Source of the DNA: Nitrosomonadales bacterium
GTDB taxonomy: Bacteria; Pseudomonadota; Gammaproteobacteria; Burkholderiales; SG8-39
Length of the DNA: 50,919 nt
Assembly: GCA_005240145.1 (NCBI GenBank)
Contig: SBAS01000058.1
Coordinates: 1-50,919 of the forward strand
Direction: 5' to 3'
Below the pieces are notes generated by a model that did not search any database, had not been told where the DNA came from, and saw nothing but the letters and a program-made list of their open reading frames with translations. This document shows, piece after piece, positions 17,030 through 25,111 of the stretch. Position 1 is the stretch's first letter. Each line of letters starts with the position of its first letter. A program made the translations under genes and the position numbers.

Positions 17030-17641
17030 TCAGGCCTTCGCCGAGGGCCGAGCGTCCATGCGGCCGTACCAGGCGCCCAGGCGGGCGAGGCCCGGGTCGA
17101 GCGGCTGGCCGACGCGCTTGCCGAAAGCGACGAAGCAGTAGAGCAGGATGTCGGCCAGCGTCAGCCGCTCGCCGCACAGGAAGGTCTTGCTGCCCATCTG
17201 CCCGTCCAGCCAGGCGAGCTTTTCGCGCGCGATGCGCTTGAGCCCGTCGGCCGCCTCGGGCAGCACAGTGATCCGGTCCTTGAACATCGCCAGCCCCTCG
17301 GCGTAACGGAATCCGCCGCCCATCGGCTCGACGATGTTCAGGTCCACCCGGCGCGTCCACATGCGCGTCTCGGCACGCTGCTCGGGCGTGGCGCCGATCA
17401 GGCTCGGCGGCGGGGATTTCTCTTCCAGGTATTCGCAGATCGCCGTGACCTCCGCCAGGTAGCTGCCGTCGTCCAGCTGCAGCGTCGGCAGCTGCCCGGC
17501 CGGATTGCGCGCCAGGTGCGCCTCCTTGCGGTTCTCGCCGCCGCGCAGGTCGACCGGCACCAGCTCGAGCACAATGCCCTTCTCCGCCGCGAACATGCGC
17601 ACCACGTGGGGATTGGGTCCTACCGAGTTGTACAGTTTCAT
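17030..17641 (-). CDS. Glutathione S-transferase family protein
   Basis: This 203-residue cytosolic GST begins at MKLYNSVGPNPHVVRMF, with an AAGGA site upstream of the ATG at 17641. The N-terminal thioredoxin-like domain (1-80) contains NPAGQLPTLQLDDGSYLAEVTAICEYLEE, with the cis-proline and the glutathione-binding E-(S/A)-x-A-I region in variant form (AEVTAIC). The C-terminal helical domain includes LCGERLTLADILLYCFVAFG, the N-capping/hydrophobic-staple motif. It is bracketed by the 34-bp repeat and divergent from hyuA copy 2. It may be a later insertion in the hyu/TRAP locus. Whether it serves detoxification of pathway electrophiles is unknown. Confidence 0.9.
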   Translation of the reverse strand: MKLYNSVGPNPHVVRMFAAEKGIVLELVPVDLRGGENRKEAHLARNPAGQLPTLQLDDGSYLAEVTAICEYLEEKSPPPSLIGATPEQRAETRMWTRRVDLNIVEPMGGGFRYAEGLAMFKDRITVLPEAADGLKRIAREKLAWLDGQMGSKTFLCGERLTLADILLYCFVAFGKRVGQPLDPGLARLGAWYGRMDARPSAKA

Positions 17642-17681
17642 GCGGTGTCCTTCCTGGGCAAGCATGGGCTGGGCGGTAAAG

Positions 17682-17687
17682 TATATT
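17682..17687 (+). promoter_or_regulatory. Possible -10 box for hyuA copy 2 (leaderless)
   Basis: TATATT ends 7 nt before the hyuA ATG at 17695, in a 53-bp divergent gap. No ribosome-binding site precedes that ATG. Together these suggest a leaderless or near-leaderless transcript. No convincing -35 is visible. Confidence 0.35.
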
Positions 17688-17694
17688 CGACCTC

Positions 17695-19770
17695 ATGTTA
17701 CCCGCCCGCCTCGCCGCCGACATCGGCGGCACCTTCACCGATGTCGTGCTGGAGCACGCGGGCCGCCGCCACTCGGCCAAGGTGCTCACCACGCCGCGCG
17801 CGCCCGAGGAAGGCATGCTGGAGGGCATCGGGAAAGTCCTGCAGGAAGGCGCGCTGCAGCCTGCCCAGGTCGGCGTCCTGATCCACGGCACCACGCTCGC
17901 CACCAACGCGCTGATCGAGCGCAAGGGCGCAAAGACCGCCCTGCTCACCACCGCGGGCTTTCGCGACGTGATCGAGATGGGCTACGAGAAGCGCTACGAG
18001 CACTACGACCTGGAACTGGAGCTGCCCATGCCGCTGGTGCCGCGCGAGCTGCGCTATCCGGTGGAAGAACGGATGACGGCAAAGGGCGGGATTCACAGGC
18101 CCTTGAATGAAGAATTACTCAAGAAAACCATAGAAATAATAAGAAAAGAAAAAGTTGAAGCCATCGCCGTCGGATTTCTCCATTCGTATGCAGATGATTC
18201 GCACGAACGGCGCGTCGGAGAAATGCTCGCGAAGGCGCTGCCCGGCATCCCGGTGACCCTCTCTGCCGCGGTCTGCCCGGAAATCCGCGAGTACGAGCGC
18301 TTTTCCACCGCCTGCGCCAACGCCTATGTGCAGCCGCTCATGACGAGCTACCTCGAGCGCCTCGCGGCTCAACTGCAACAGCGCGGCTTCGCCTGCCCGA
18401 CGTACCTGATGACCTCCGGCGGGGGACTCACCACGCTCGAGACCGCGCGCCGCTTTCCGGTGCGGCTGGTGGAATCGGGCCCCGCGGGCGGGGCGATCCT
18501 CTCGGCCGGCCTCGCGCGCGAAAACTCCCTCGACGAAGTACTTTCGTTCGACATGGGCGGCACCACCGCCAAAATTTGCTTCATCGGCCAGGGCCGTCCC
18601 GAGCAGTCGCGCAAGTTCGAGGTGGCGCGCATCTGGCGCAACCTGAAGGGCAGCGGCCTGCCGCTGCGCGTGCCCGTGACCGAAATGGTCGAGATCGGTG
18701 CCGGCGGCGGCTCGATCGCGCGCCTGGACCAGTTGCAGCGCATCCAGGTGGGTCCGGCGAGCGCGGGCGCTGAGCCGGGCCCGGCCTGCTACGGGCGCGG
18801 CGGCACCGAGTCCACGGTGACCGATGCCGACGTGGTGCTGGGCCTCATCGACCCGGCCGCGTTCGCCAGCGGGACTCTTCAGCTGAATTTTCGAAAAGCC
18901 GAAAACACGCTCCTCACACGCATTGGCGCCCCGCTCGGCCTCACAGCGGCCTGGGCGGCGGCGGGCGTCACCGAAATCGTCGAGGAGAACATGGCGAGCG
19001 CGGCGCGGGTGCACGCCATCGAGCGCGGCAAGACGCCCGAGCGCTGCACCATGATCGCCTTCGGCGGCGCCGCGCCGCTGCATGCGGCGCGCCTCGCAAT
19101 GAAACTCGGCGTGCGCAAAGTCCTCGTGCCGGTGGATGCGAGCGTCGGTTCGGCGGTGGGGTTCCTGCGCGCGCCGGTGGCCTTCGAGCTCGCGCGCAGC
19201 CTGCGGATGCGGGACGATTCACTTGACTTTTCACTTGTAAATCTTTTACTCGCAAAAATGCAAGGCGAAGCGAAAGCCATCGTCGCCGCCGGCGCTCTCG
19301 GGGCGAAGCTCGCGACGCGCCGCAGCGTGGAGATGCGCTACGAGGGCCAGGGGCATGAAATTTCCGTGCCCCTGCCCGACGGCAGATTGAATGCGCGGCA
19401 CGCGCGCAAGCTGCGCGCCGGGTTCGAGGCGCACTACGAACGGCAGTTCGGCCTGCGCATCGCCGACGTGCCGGTGGAATTCCTGACCTGGTCGGTCAGT
19501 GTCTCGACGGCTGCGAAGAACGCAAGAGAAAAAATCAGGTTGAGGAAGAAATCCAAAGTGACGGCAAGCGGCAAACGCAAGGTTTTCAACCAGGATTCCG
19601 GCACCAGCGTGGCCATCGCCACCTACCTGCGGGCGAGCCTCGCGCCGGGAATGCAATTCGCCGGCCCGGCCCTGGTGGTCGAGCCGCAGACCACCACGCA
19701 GGTGCCGCGCGGGTGGCATTGCAACGTCTTACCCTCAGGACATCTTTTGTTGGTTAATTCGAAATTATGA
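17695..19770 (+). CDS. hyuA: Hydantoinase/oxoprolinase A subunit (HyuA), copy 2
   Basis: This 691-residue paralogue of the HyuA at 11938 has the same landmarks: LAADIGGTFTDVVLEHAG at the start, IHGTTLATNALIERKGAKTALLTT around residue 62-85, SGPAGGAILSAGLA and SFDMGGTTAKICFIG around residue 265-300, and GAGGGSIARLD. The two proteins are clearly different in sequence, so they probably differ in substrate or form distinct subunits of one complex. It overlaps hyuB by 4 nt (ATGA). Several patches (18100-18210, 18880-18930, 19210-19270, 19520-19600) use AT-ending rare codons, and two of them lie at positions homologous to patches in copy 1. The first 34 nt after codon 2 are duplicated beside dctP. 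Confidence 0.93.
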   Translation: MLPARLAADIGGTFTDVVLEHAGRRHSAKVLTTPRAPEEGMLEGIGKVLQEGALQPAQVGVLIHGTTLATNALIERKGAKTALLTTAGFRDVIEMGYEKRYEHYDLELELPMPLVPRELRYPVEERMTAKGGIHRPLNEELLKKTIEIIRKEKVEAIAVGFLHSYADDSHERRVGEMLAKALPGIPVTLSAAVCPEIREYERFSTACANAYVQPLMTSYLERLAAQLQQRGFACPTYLMTSGGGLTTLETARRFPVRLVESGPAGGAILSAGLARENSLDEVLSFDMGGTTAKICFIGQGRPEQSRKFEVARIWRNLKGSGLPLRVPVTEMVEIGAGGGSIARLDQLQRIQVGPASAGAEPGPACYGRGGTESTVTDADVVLGLIDPAAFASGTLQLNFRKAENTLLTRIGAPLGLTAAWAAAGVTEIVEENMASAARVHAIERGKTPERCTMIAFGGAAPLHAARLAMKLGVRKVLVPVDASVGSAVGFLRAPVAFELARSLRMRDDSLDFSLVNLLLAKMQGEAKAIVAAGALGAKLATRRSVEMRYEGQGHEISVPLPDGRLNARHARKLRAGFEAHYERQFGLRIADVPVEFLTWSVSVSTAAKNAREKIRLRKKSKVTASGKRKVFNQDSGTSVAIATYLRASLAPGMQFAGPALVVEPQTTTQVPRGWHCNVLPSGHLLLVNSKL
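17701..17734 (+). repeat. 34-bp direct repeat, right copy (within hyuA)
   Basis: This is codons 3-13 of the intact hyuA plus one base, identical to 16986-17019. It covers the GGT phosphate-binding motif, so the intact gene is presumably the source copy. Confidence 0.85.
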
Positions 19771-21332
19771 ATAAAAAACTAGTGCAACAAATTCTCTGGA
19801 ACCGGCTCATCGCGGTGGTGGAGGAGCAGGCCAACGTGCTGCTCAAGACCGCCTTCGGCACCATCACGCGCGAAGCGGGCGACCTTTCCGCCGGCGTCTA
19901 CGACACCAAGGGCCGCATGCTCGCGCAGGCGGTCACCGGCACGCCGGGGCACGTCAACACCATGGCAGCCGCGGTAGCGCACTTCCTCGAGCGCTTCCCC
20001 GCCCATACGCTCAAGCCCGGCGACGTGCTGGTAACCAACGATCCGTGGCTCGGCACCGGCCACCTGTTCGATTTCGTCACCGTGACGCCGGCCTTCCTGA
20101 AGAAGAAGCTGATCGGCTTTTTCGCCTCCACCTGCCACGTCATCGACATCGGCGGGCGCGGCTTTGTCGCCGAGGCGACCTCGGTCTATGAGGAAGGCCT
20201 GTATGTCCCGCACATGAAGCTGATGGATGCGGGCAAACGCAACCCGACGCTGTTCGCAATCCTCATGGGCAACGTGCGCGAGCCGACGCAGGTGCGCGGC
20301 GACCTGCTGAGCCTCGTCTCCTGCAACGAGGTGGCGACGCGGCGCCTCGCGGCGATGCTGGAGGAATTCGGCCTCTCCGAACTCGACACCCTGGGCGAGT
20401 ACATCGTCTCCACCTCGCGCGAGTCGATGCGCGCCGCGATCCGCAAGTTGCCCTCCGGCACCTGGCGCGCGGCGATGACGCTGGACGGCTACGAATCGCC
20501 CGTCGAGCTCAAGGCCGCGCTCGCGGTGTCGGACGGCGCGATCCACGTCGATTACGCCGGCACTTCGGCCGCCTCGCGCTTCGGCATCAATTCGCCCAAG
20601 TGCTACACCGACGCCTACACCTCGTTCGGCGTCAAATGCATCGTCGCGCCCGGCATTCCGAACAACGCCGGCTCGCTCGAAACGGTCTCGGTCTCGGCGC
20701 CGGAGGATTCGATCGTCAATCCGCTGCGGCCTCGGGCCGTGACCGCACGCCACCTCATCGGCCAGATGCTGCCCGAGCTCGTCTTCGGCTGCTTCGAGGA
20801 GCCGCTCAAGGGGCAAGTGCCGGCGGAGGGCGCCGGCAGCATCTGGATCCTCGGCCTCTCGGGCGGACCGCAGGTGGAGGGCGCGAAGCCCGATGCGAGG
20901 CGCTTCAACGCCCTCTCCATCGGCATCGGCGGCATGGGCGCGCGCCCTGCCAAGCACGGCCTCTCTTCGACCGCGTTTCCGAGCGGCGTCGGCGCGATAC
21001 CCGTGGAGGTCACCGAAGCGCTCTCGCCGCTGCTGTTCCGGCGGCGCGAGCTTGCGGACGGCCCCGGCGGCGAGGGCCGGCAGCGCGGCGGCAAGGGCAC
21101 GGTGATCGAGGTCGAGAACACTGAACCCGCGCCCTTCAGCGTTGCCTGCGCCACCTTCGACCGGCGCCACAACCCGGCGCGCGGCCGCGCCGGCGGCATG
21201 GATGGACGTGTGGGCCGCGTCGGTTTGGCGAGCGGCAAGGTCCTGCCCGGGAAGGAAACCTACGTCGTCCCTGCGGGCGACTGCCTGGTGGCCGAGATGC
21301 CGGGCGGCGGCGGCTACGGCAAGAAATCCTGA
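19767..21332 (+). CDS. hyuB: Hydantoinase B/oxoprolinase family protein (HyuB), copy 2
   Basis: This 521-residue HyuB paralogue is about 70 residues shorter than copy 1. Family motifs are EEQANVLLKTAFGTITREAGDLSAGVYD near the start, GDVLVTNDPWLGTGHLFDFV around residue 90-108, FASTCHVIDIGGRGF, and GMGARPAKHGLSSTAFPSGVGAIPVEVTEALSPLLFRRRELADG. The C-terminal MPGGGGYG is the expected end. The ATG lies within the hyuA stop (ATGA), so both subunits are made together. The P450 start codon follows one base after its stop. Copy 2 is in A-B order, the mirror of copy 1. Confidence 0.92.
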   Translation: MNKKLVQQILWNRLIAVVEEQANVLLKTAFGTITREAGDLSAGVYDTKGRMLAQAVTGTPGHVNTMAAAVAHFLERFPAHTLKPGDVLVTNDPWLGTGHLFDFVTVTPAFLKKKLIGFFASTCHVIDIGGRGFVAEATSVYEEGLYVPHMKLMDAGKRNPTLFAILMGNVREPTQVRGDLLSLVSCNEVATRRLAAMLEEFGLSELDTLGEYIVSTSRESMRAAIRKLPSGTWRAAMTLDGYESPVELKAALAVSDGAIHVDYAGTSAASRFGINSPKCYTDAYTSFGVKCIVAPGIPNNAGSLETVSVSAPEDSIVNPLRPRAVTARHLIGQMLPELVFGCFEEPLKGQVPAEGAGSIWILGLSGGPQVEGAKPDARRFNALSIGIGGMGARPAKHGLSSTAFPSGVGAIPVEVTEALSPLLFRRRELADGPGGEGRQRGGKGTVIEVENTEPAPFSVACATFDRRHNPARGRAGGMDGRVGRVGLASGKVLPGKETYVVPAGDCLVAEMPGGGGYGKKS

Positions 21333-21333
21333 C

Positions 21334-22698
21334 GTGCAGGAAGCGCCGCGGATCACCTTCCCGGCGATCGAAGGCGCGCCGCTCTTCGCGCGCTGGCTCG
21401 GGCTCGCGCCGCGTTTCGACATCATGGCGACGCTCGCGAAAGGCCCGGTCTGCTACACGCGCCTGCTGGGAAAACGCATCTACTTCGTCAACGACGCGGA
21501 GTACGTGAAGCGCATCCTGCTCGACAACCTCGCCAACTATCCCAAGTCCGTCACCTACCGCAACAACCTGCGCCCCTTCCTCGGCGACGGCATGCTGATT
21601 TCGGAAGGCGAGTTCTGGAAGCGCCAGCGGCGCCTCGCGCAGCCTGCGTTCCACCTGCGCCGCCTGAAGGCGCTCGCCGCGACCATGGCCGGGGCCGCAG
21701 CGCGCATGGCCGCGGGCTGGGAGCACGGCAAAGTCGTCGATGTGATGCCGACGATGAACGCAGTGACGATGGAAATCGTCGCGAAGACCCTGTTCGGCGC
21801 CGACGTGAGCCGCGACATCGGCACGGTGGGCGAGGCGATGAACGTGCTGGGCGAGGAAACCGGGCGCATCCGGCCCACCGCTTTCTTCGAGCTGCCCGAG
21901 TTTGTCACGCGGCCGCGCGGCCGCCGCTTCGCCGAGGCGGTGGCGACGCTGGATGCCATCATCAACCGCATGGTCGCCCAGCGCCGCGCCGAAATAGGTC
22001 GGGGCGCTGCGCCGCAGGACGACCTGCTCTCGATGCTGCTCGAAGCGCGCGACGAGGAATCCGGCCAGGGCATGACCGACCGCCAGCTGCGCGACGAACT
22101 GGTGACCCTCTTCCTCGCCGGCCACGAAACTACCTCGATCTCGCTTACCTGGACCTTCCACCTGCTGGCGCAGCACCCCGCCGCCGCAGCAAGGCTGCAG
22201 GCTGAGGTGGATTCCGTACTCGGCGGGAAAGCCGCGCCTTCCTTTGACGACCTCGAGCGCCTGCCGTATGCGCGCATGGTCGCCGAAGAGGCGATGCGCC
22301 TCTATCCGCCGGCCTACGTGTTCAGCCGCCGCGCCGCGGGCGAAGACCTGCTCGGTCCCTGGCGCATCCCCGCGGGTGCCCACATCATCATCAGTCCGTA
22401 TGCGCTGCATCGCCGTCCCGACTACTGGAGCGAGCCCGACAGCTTCAAGCCCGAGCGCTTCGCCGCGGACGGGTCCAACGTTTCGGCCGACCGGCCCAAG
22501 CACGCCTACATTCCCTTCGGCGGCGGCCCGCGCATCTGCATCGGCAATTCCTTCGCCATGATGGAGCACGCCATTGTCATGGGCGCGGTGGTGCGCCGCT
22601 GGCGCCTCGAATCCATCCCCGGCCACGAGGTACGCACCGAGCCGCGCATCACGCTCAGGCCACGCGGCGGCCTGCCGATGCGCGTGCTGCGGCGCTAG
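21334..22698 (+). CDS. Cytochrome P450
   Basis: This heme monooxygenase of about 454 residues starts at the GTG at 21334; the longer upstream frame lies inside hyuB. The I-helix motif FLAGHETTS is near residue 265, EEAMRLYPP is the ExxR region of helix K, and FGGGPRICIGNSFAM holds the heme-ligand cysteine at residue 402. The absence of an N-terminal membrane anchor makes it a soluble class I-type enzyme needing separate ferredoxin and reductase partners; none is adjacent. The overall pattern (FPAIEGAPLFARWLGL, LTRYGDGML-like FLGDGMLISEGEFWKRQRRLAQPAFH) resembles bacterial P450s of the CYP102/CYP4-like side of the family. Its abutment to hyuB suggests the same transcript, perhaps hydroxylating a substrate before or after ring opening. 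Confidence 0.93.
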   Translation: MQEAPRITFPAIEGAPLFARWLGLAPRFDIMATLAKGPVCYTRLLGKRIYFVNDAEYVKRILLDNLANYPKSVTYRNNLRPFLGDGMLISEGEFWKRQRRLAQPAFHLRRLKALAATMAGAAARMAAGWEHGKVVDVMPTMNAVTMEIVAKTLFGADVSRDIGTVGEAMNVLGEETGRIRPTAFFELPEFVTRPRGRRFAEAVATLDAIINRMVAQRRAEIGRGAAPQDDLLSMLLEARDEESGQGMTDRQLRDELVTLFLAGHETTSISLTWTFHLLAQHPAAAARLQAEVDSVLGGKAAPSFDDLERLPYARMVAEEAMRLYPPAYVFSRRAAGEDLLGPWRIPAGAHIIISPYALHRRPDYWSEPDSFKPERFAADGSNVSADRPKHAYIPFGGGPRICIGNSFAMMEHAIVMGAVVRRWRLESIPGHEVRTEPRITLRPRGGLPMRVLRR

Positions 22699-22710
22699 GC
22701 GGCCGGGGCA

Positions 22711-22716
22711 TATAAT
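22711..22716 (+). promoter_or_regulatory. -10 promoter element (TATAAT) for the ABC receptor gene
   Basis: A perfect TATAAT stands in the 50-bp gap after the P450 gene, 32 bp before the next start. The -35 region is weak (TGCGGC at 17-bp spacing). Confidence 0.5.
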
Positions 22717-22748
22717 TCGGCGCTGCTTCGAATCAGAGCGGAGGCATC

Positions 22749-23741
22749 ATGAAGGCGATCGACCGCAGGAGATTCGTCCTCGCCGCGGGCGCCTTCATCG
22801 CTGCGCGACCCGCCCTCGGGCAGCGGCCAGCCGATCGCAGACGCGTTGTCGGCATACTGCAGCCTCGTACGCGGGCCGATGCCGGACCGGAACTTGAGAC
22901 TTTCGCCGAAGGTTTGCGCGCAGGCGGATTCGTGGAGGGCGAGAACCTCCGGTTCGAATCCGGTTATGCCGATTACGACTATCGCAAACTCGATCGCCTC
23001 GCCGCGGACCTCGTGCGCGCGCAGGTGGAGGCGATCTATGCCTCGACGACGTGGCCGGCCTACGCAGCCCAGGCGGCCACGAAGACGATCCCGATCGTGT
23101 TTTCCGGCATCAATGACCCTGTGGGCAACAGGCTCGTGCAATCGCTCGGCAGGCCCGGCGGCAACCTTACCGGCGTGTCGGAGGCGAATGCCGAACTGAC
23201 TGCAAAGCGCGTGCAATTGATGCGCGAGCTGTTTCCGGGTGGCGGCCGCCTCGGTGTCGTCTACGATAAGGATTCGGCCAAGGCCTGCCAGTTGGAGCTC
23301 AATGACATCGGCAGAGCCGGCAAGCAGCTCGGCACTGACGTACTGGAGCTTCCCTACTCCGAGAAGACGGAATTGGCGGGCGCGTTCAACACGGCGCGGC
23401 GGGCAAACGTCGTGGCGCTGCTCATTCCCACGACTTATGAAACGCGGCGCTATGGCGCCGAGCTTGCTCTGCAATCGACCAGCAGCCGGATCCCGCTGAT
23501 TCACTCTGGCAGCGAGGCGGCGGCGGCCGGCGGCCTGATGTCGTACGGCCCCGAGCGCAGTTGGGGGGCCCGCCGCGCGGGCAATTACGTTGCGAGAGTG
23601 CTCAAGGGCGCGAAACCGGCCGATCTGCCGGTGGAGCAACCGACCAGATACGAACTGGTGATCAACCTCAGGACCGCGAAAACACTCGGCATCACCATCC
23701 CGCAATCCGTGTTGCTGCGCGCCGACCGGCTGATCGAATGA
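22749..23741 (+). CDS. ABC transporter substrate-binding protein (PF04392-type)
   Basis: This 330-residue receptor belongs to the 'ABC transporter substrate binding protein' family of the periplasmic-binding fold. The N-terminus DRRRFVLAAGAFIAARPALG is a Tat-like or Sec signal. VVGILQPRT, then LRAGGFVEGENLRFESGYADYD and IPIVFSGINDPVGNRLVQSLGRPGGNLTGVS are the strong family signatures. No permease or ATPase gene is adjacent, so it is an orphan receptor. Many betaproteobacteria carry such isolated copies. It has its own promoter-like TATAAT upstream. The ligand is unknown. Confidence 0.9.
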   Translation: MKAIDRRRFVLAAGAFIAARPALGQRPADRRRVVGILQPRTRADAGPELETFAEGLRAGGFVEGENLRFESGYADYDYRKLDRLAADLVRAQVEAIYASTTWPAYAAQAATKTIPIVFSGINDPVGNRLVQSLGRPGGNLTGVSEANAELTAKRVQLMRELFPGGGRLGVVYDKDSAKACQLELNDIGRAGKQLGTDVLELPYSEKTELAGAFNTARRANVVALLIPTTYETRRYGAELALQSTSSRIPLIHSGSEAAAAGGLMSYGPERSWGARRAGNYVARVLKGAKPADLPVEQPTRYELVINLRTAKTLGITIPQSVLLRADRLIE

Positions 23742-23806
23742 AGCGCGCGCACGTCGTCCTTGGTGGCATAGCGGCCGCCCGGAAACGGATGGCCGCCGAT
23801 TCCGCG

Positions 23807-25111
23807 CTACGCAGGCTGCGCCAGGTCGGCCCTGGTCGCCGGCACCGAATAGGTCGCGTCGGGATGCTTCGGCAATGCGGCGTCCCAATCCTGGTACCTC
23901 GCGCGCATCGCGGCGAGCCGCCCGGGGTCGCGCTTGCCGTGGTTCGCGCGCTCGCGCTCGTCTTGAGCGAGATTGAAGAGGAATTCGTCGCCCTCGATTG
24001 AAAGGTATTTCCAGTCGCCGCAGCGCAGCGCCTTCTGATTGCGGTAGAGCATTTTCCAGAAAAGCTCGCGCTCAAACGACTTTTCCGATTTTTGCAGCAC
24101 GTTCAGCAAGCTTTTTCCATCCAACGGAAAATCTTTGCTTGAAGACACCTTCGCAATGTCCAAAATAGTTGCGACCCAGTCCATCGTGATGGCGTGCTGC
24201 GTGGTGACGCCGCCCGCCTTTACTTTCGCCGGCCAGCGCACGATGTAGGGCACGCGGATGCCGCCTTCGAGCAGGTCCATCTTCCTGCCCACCAGCGGCC
24301 AGGTGTCGGAAAAGCGCTCGCCGCCGTTGTCGCTGGTGAAGATCACGATCGTGTTTTTATCAATCTTCATATTTTTCAACGTCGAAACGATGCGGCCAAT
24401 CCCCTCGTCCATCTGCCGGACCATGGTGAGGTAGGTCGGCAGCGAGCCGCCGTCGAAGTGGTAGAGCTTTTCGATGCGCTTCGCTTCCGCCTCGTCGTCG
24501 CGCGTTTCCCAGGGCCAGTGCGGGGCGTTGTAGTGCACCGAGAGAAAGAACGGCCGTTTGCTGTTTCGTTTTATGCAGGCAACCGCCTTCTCGGTAATAA
24601 GGTCGGTGAGGTAGCCCTTCGTGTGCACGGCCGTTTCGTTCTCGAAAAGATCGTGCACGCCGAAGGAGTCCTTGTGCGTGTGGTAATCGACGGCGCCGGA
24701 GAGCGTGCCGAAGAATTCCTCGTAGCCGCTTTTCAGGGGCCCGAAATGCGGCGGGAAACCGAGATGCCATTTGCCCACCAGCGCCGTGGCATAGCCTGCT
24801 GCGCGCAAAAGCGAAGGCAGCGTCGGGTGCGCCGGCGGCAGGCCGAGGTGCGGATTGCCCCGCGCGTCCTTGCTGCGGATCGGTTCGTCGGCGCCACCAC
24901 GCAAGCGGTGCTGCCAGCGCCCGGTCATGAGCGCAAAGCGCGTCGGCGAACAGACCGAGGAGTTGGCATAGCCCTGCGTGAAGCGCAAACCTTCCTTCGC
25001 CATGCGATCGAGCACGGGCGAGCACTTGCTTCTGCCGCCGTAGCAGCCAAGGTCGGCGTAGCCGAGGTCGTCGGCGAGGATGAAGACGAAATTCGGCCGC
25101 TCGCGGCTCAT
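23807..25111 (-). CDS. Sulfatase (arylsulfatase/N-sulfatase type)
   Basis: This 434-residue alkaline-phosphatase-fold hydrolase cleaves sulfate esters (or sulfamates). ILADDLGYADLGCYGG at residues 11-26 supplies metal-binding aspartates, and VCSPTRFALMTGR carries Cys54 in the C-x-P-x-R motif that is converted to formylglycine. VGKWHLG and FTSDNGGE are further active-site motifs. There is no signal peptide, so the enzyme is predicted cytoplasmic and its substrate would have to be imported. No formylglycine-generating enzyme gene is in the window. It is the last gene of a coupled operon with an aminotransferase and a Bug receptor (4-nt ATGA overlap). Some segments (24060-24170, 24330-24400) have AT-richer codons. 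Confidence 0.93.
   Translation of the reverse strand: MSRERPNFVFILADDLGYADLGCYGGRSKCSPVLDRMAKEGLRFTQGYANSSVCSPTRFALMTGRWQHRLRGGADEPIRSKDARGNPHLGLPPAHPTLPSLLRAAGYATALVGKWHLGFPPHFGPLKSGYEEFFGTLSGAVDYHTHKDSFGVHDLFENETAVHTKGYLTDLITEKAVACIKRNSKRPFFLSVHYNAPHWPWETRDDEAEAKRIEKLYHFDGGSLPTYLTMVRQMDEGIGRIVSTLKNMKIDKNTIVIFTSDNGGERFSDTWPLVGRKMDLLEGGIRVPYIVRWPAKVKAGGVTTQHAITMDWVATILDIAKVSSSKDFPLDGKSLLNVLQKSEKSFERELFWKMLYRNQKALRCGDWKYLSIEGDEFLFNLAQDERERANHGKRDPGRLAAMRARYQDWDAALPKHPDATYSVPATRADLAQPA

Noticed and set aside
15894-17951. 685-codon open frame spanning dctP and the gst gene
   Set aside because: Only the part from the ATG at 16952 is DctP with a signal peptide; the rest is an out-of-frame reading of gst and the hyuA start.
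23771-23796. GCGGCC ... GGCCGC hairpin between the ABC receptor and sulfatase genes
   Set aside because: Loop of 14 nt, no following T tract on either strand, and short GC palindromes are frequent in this DNA.
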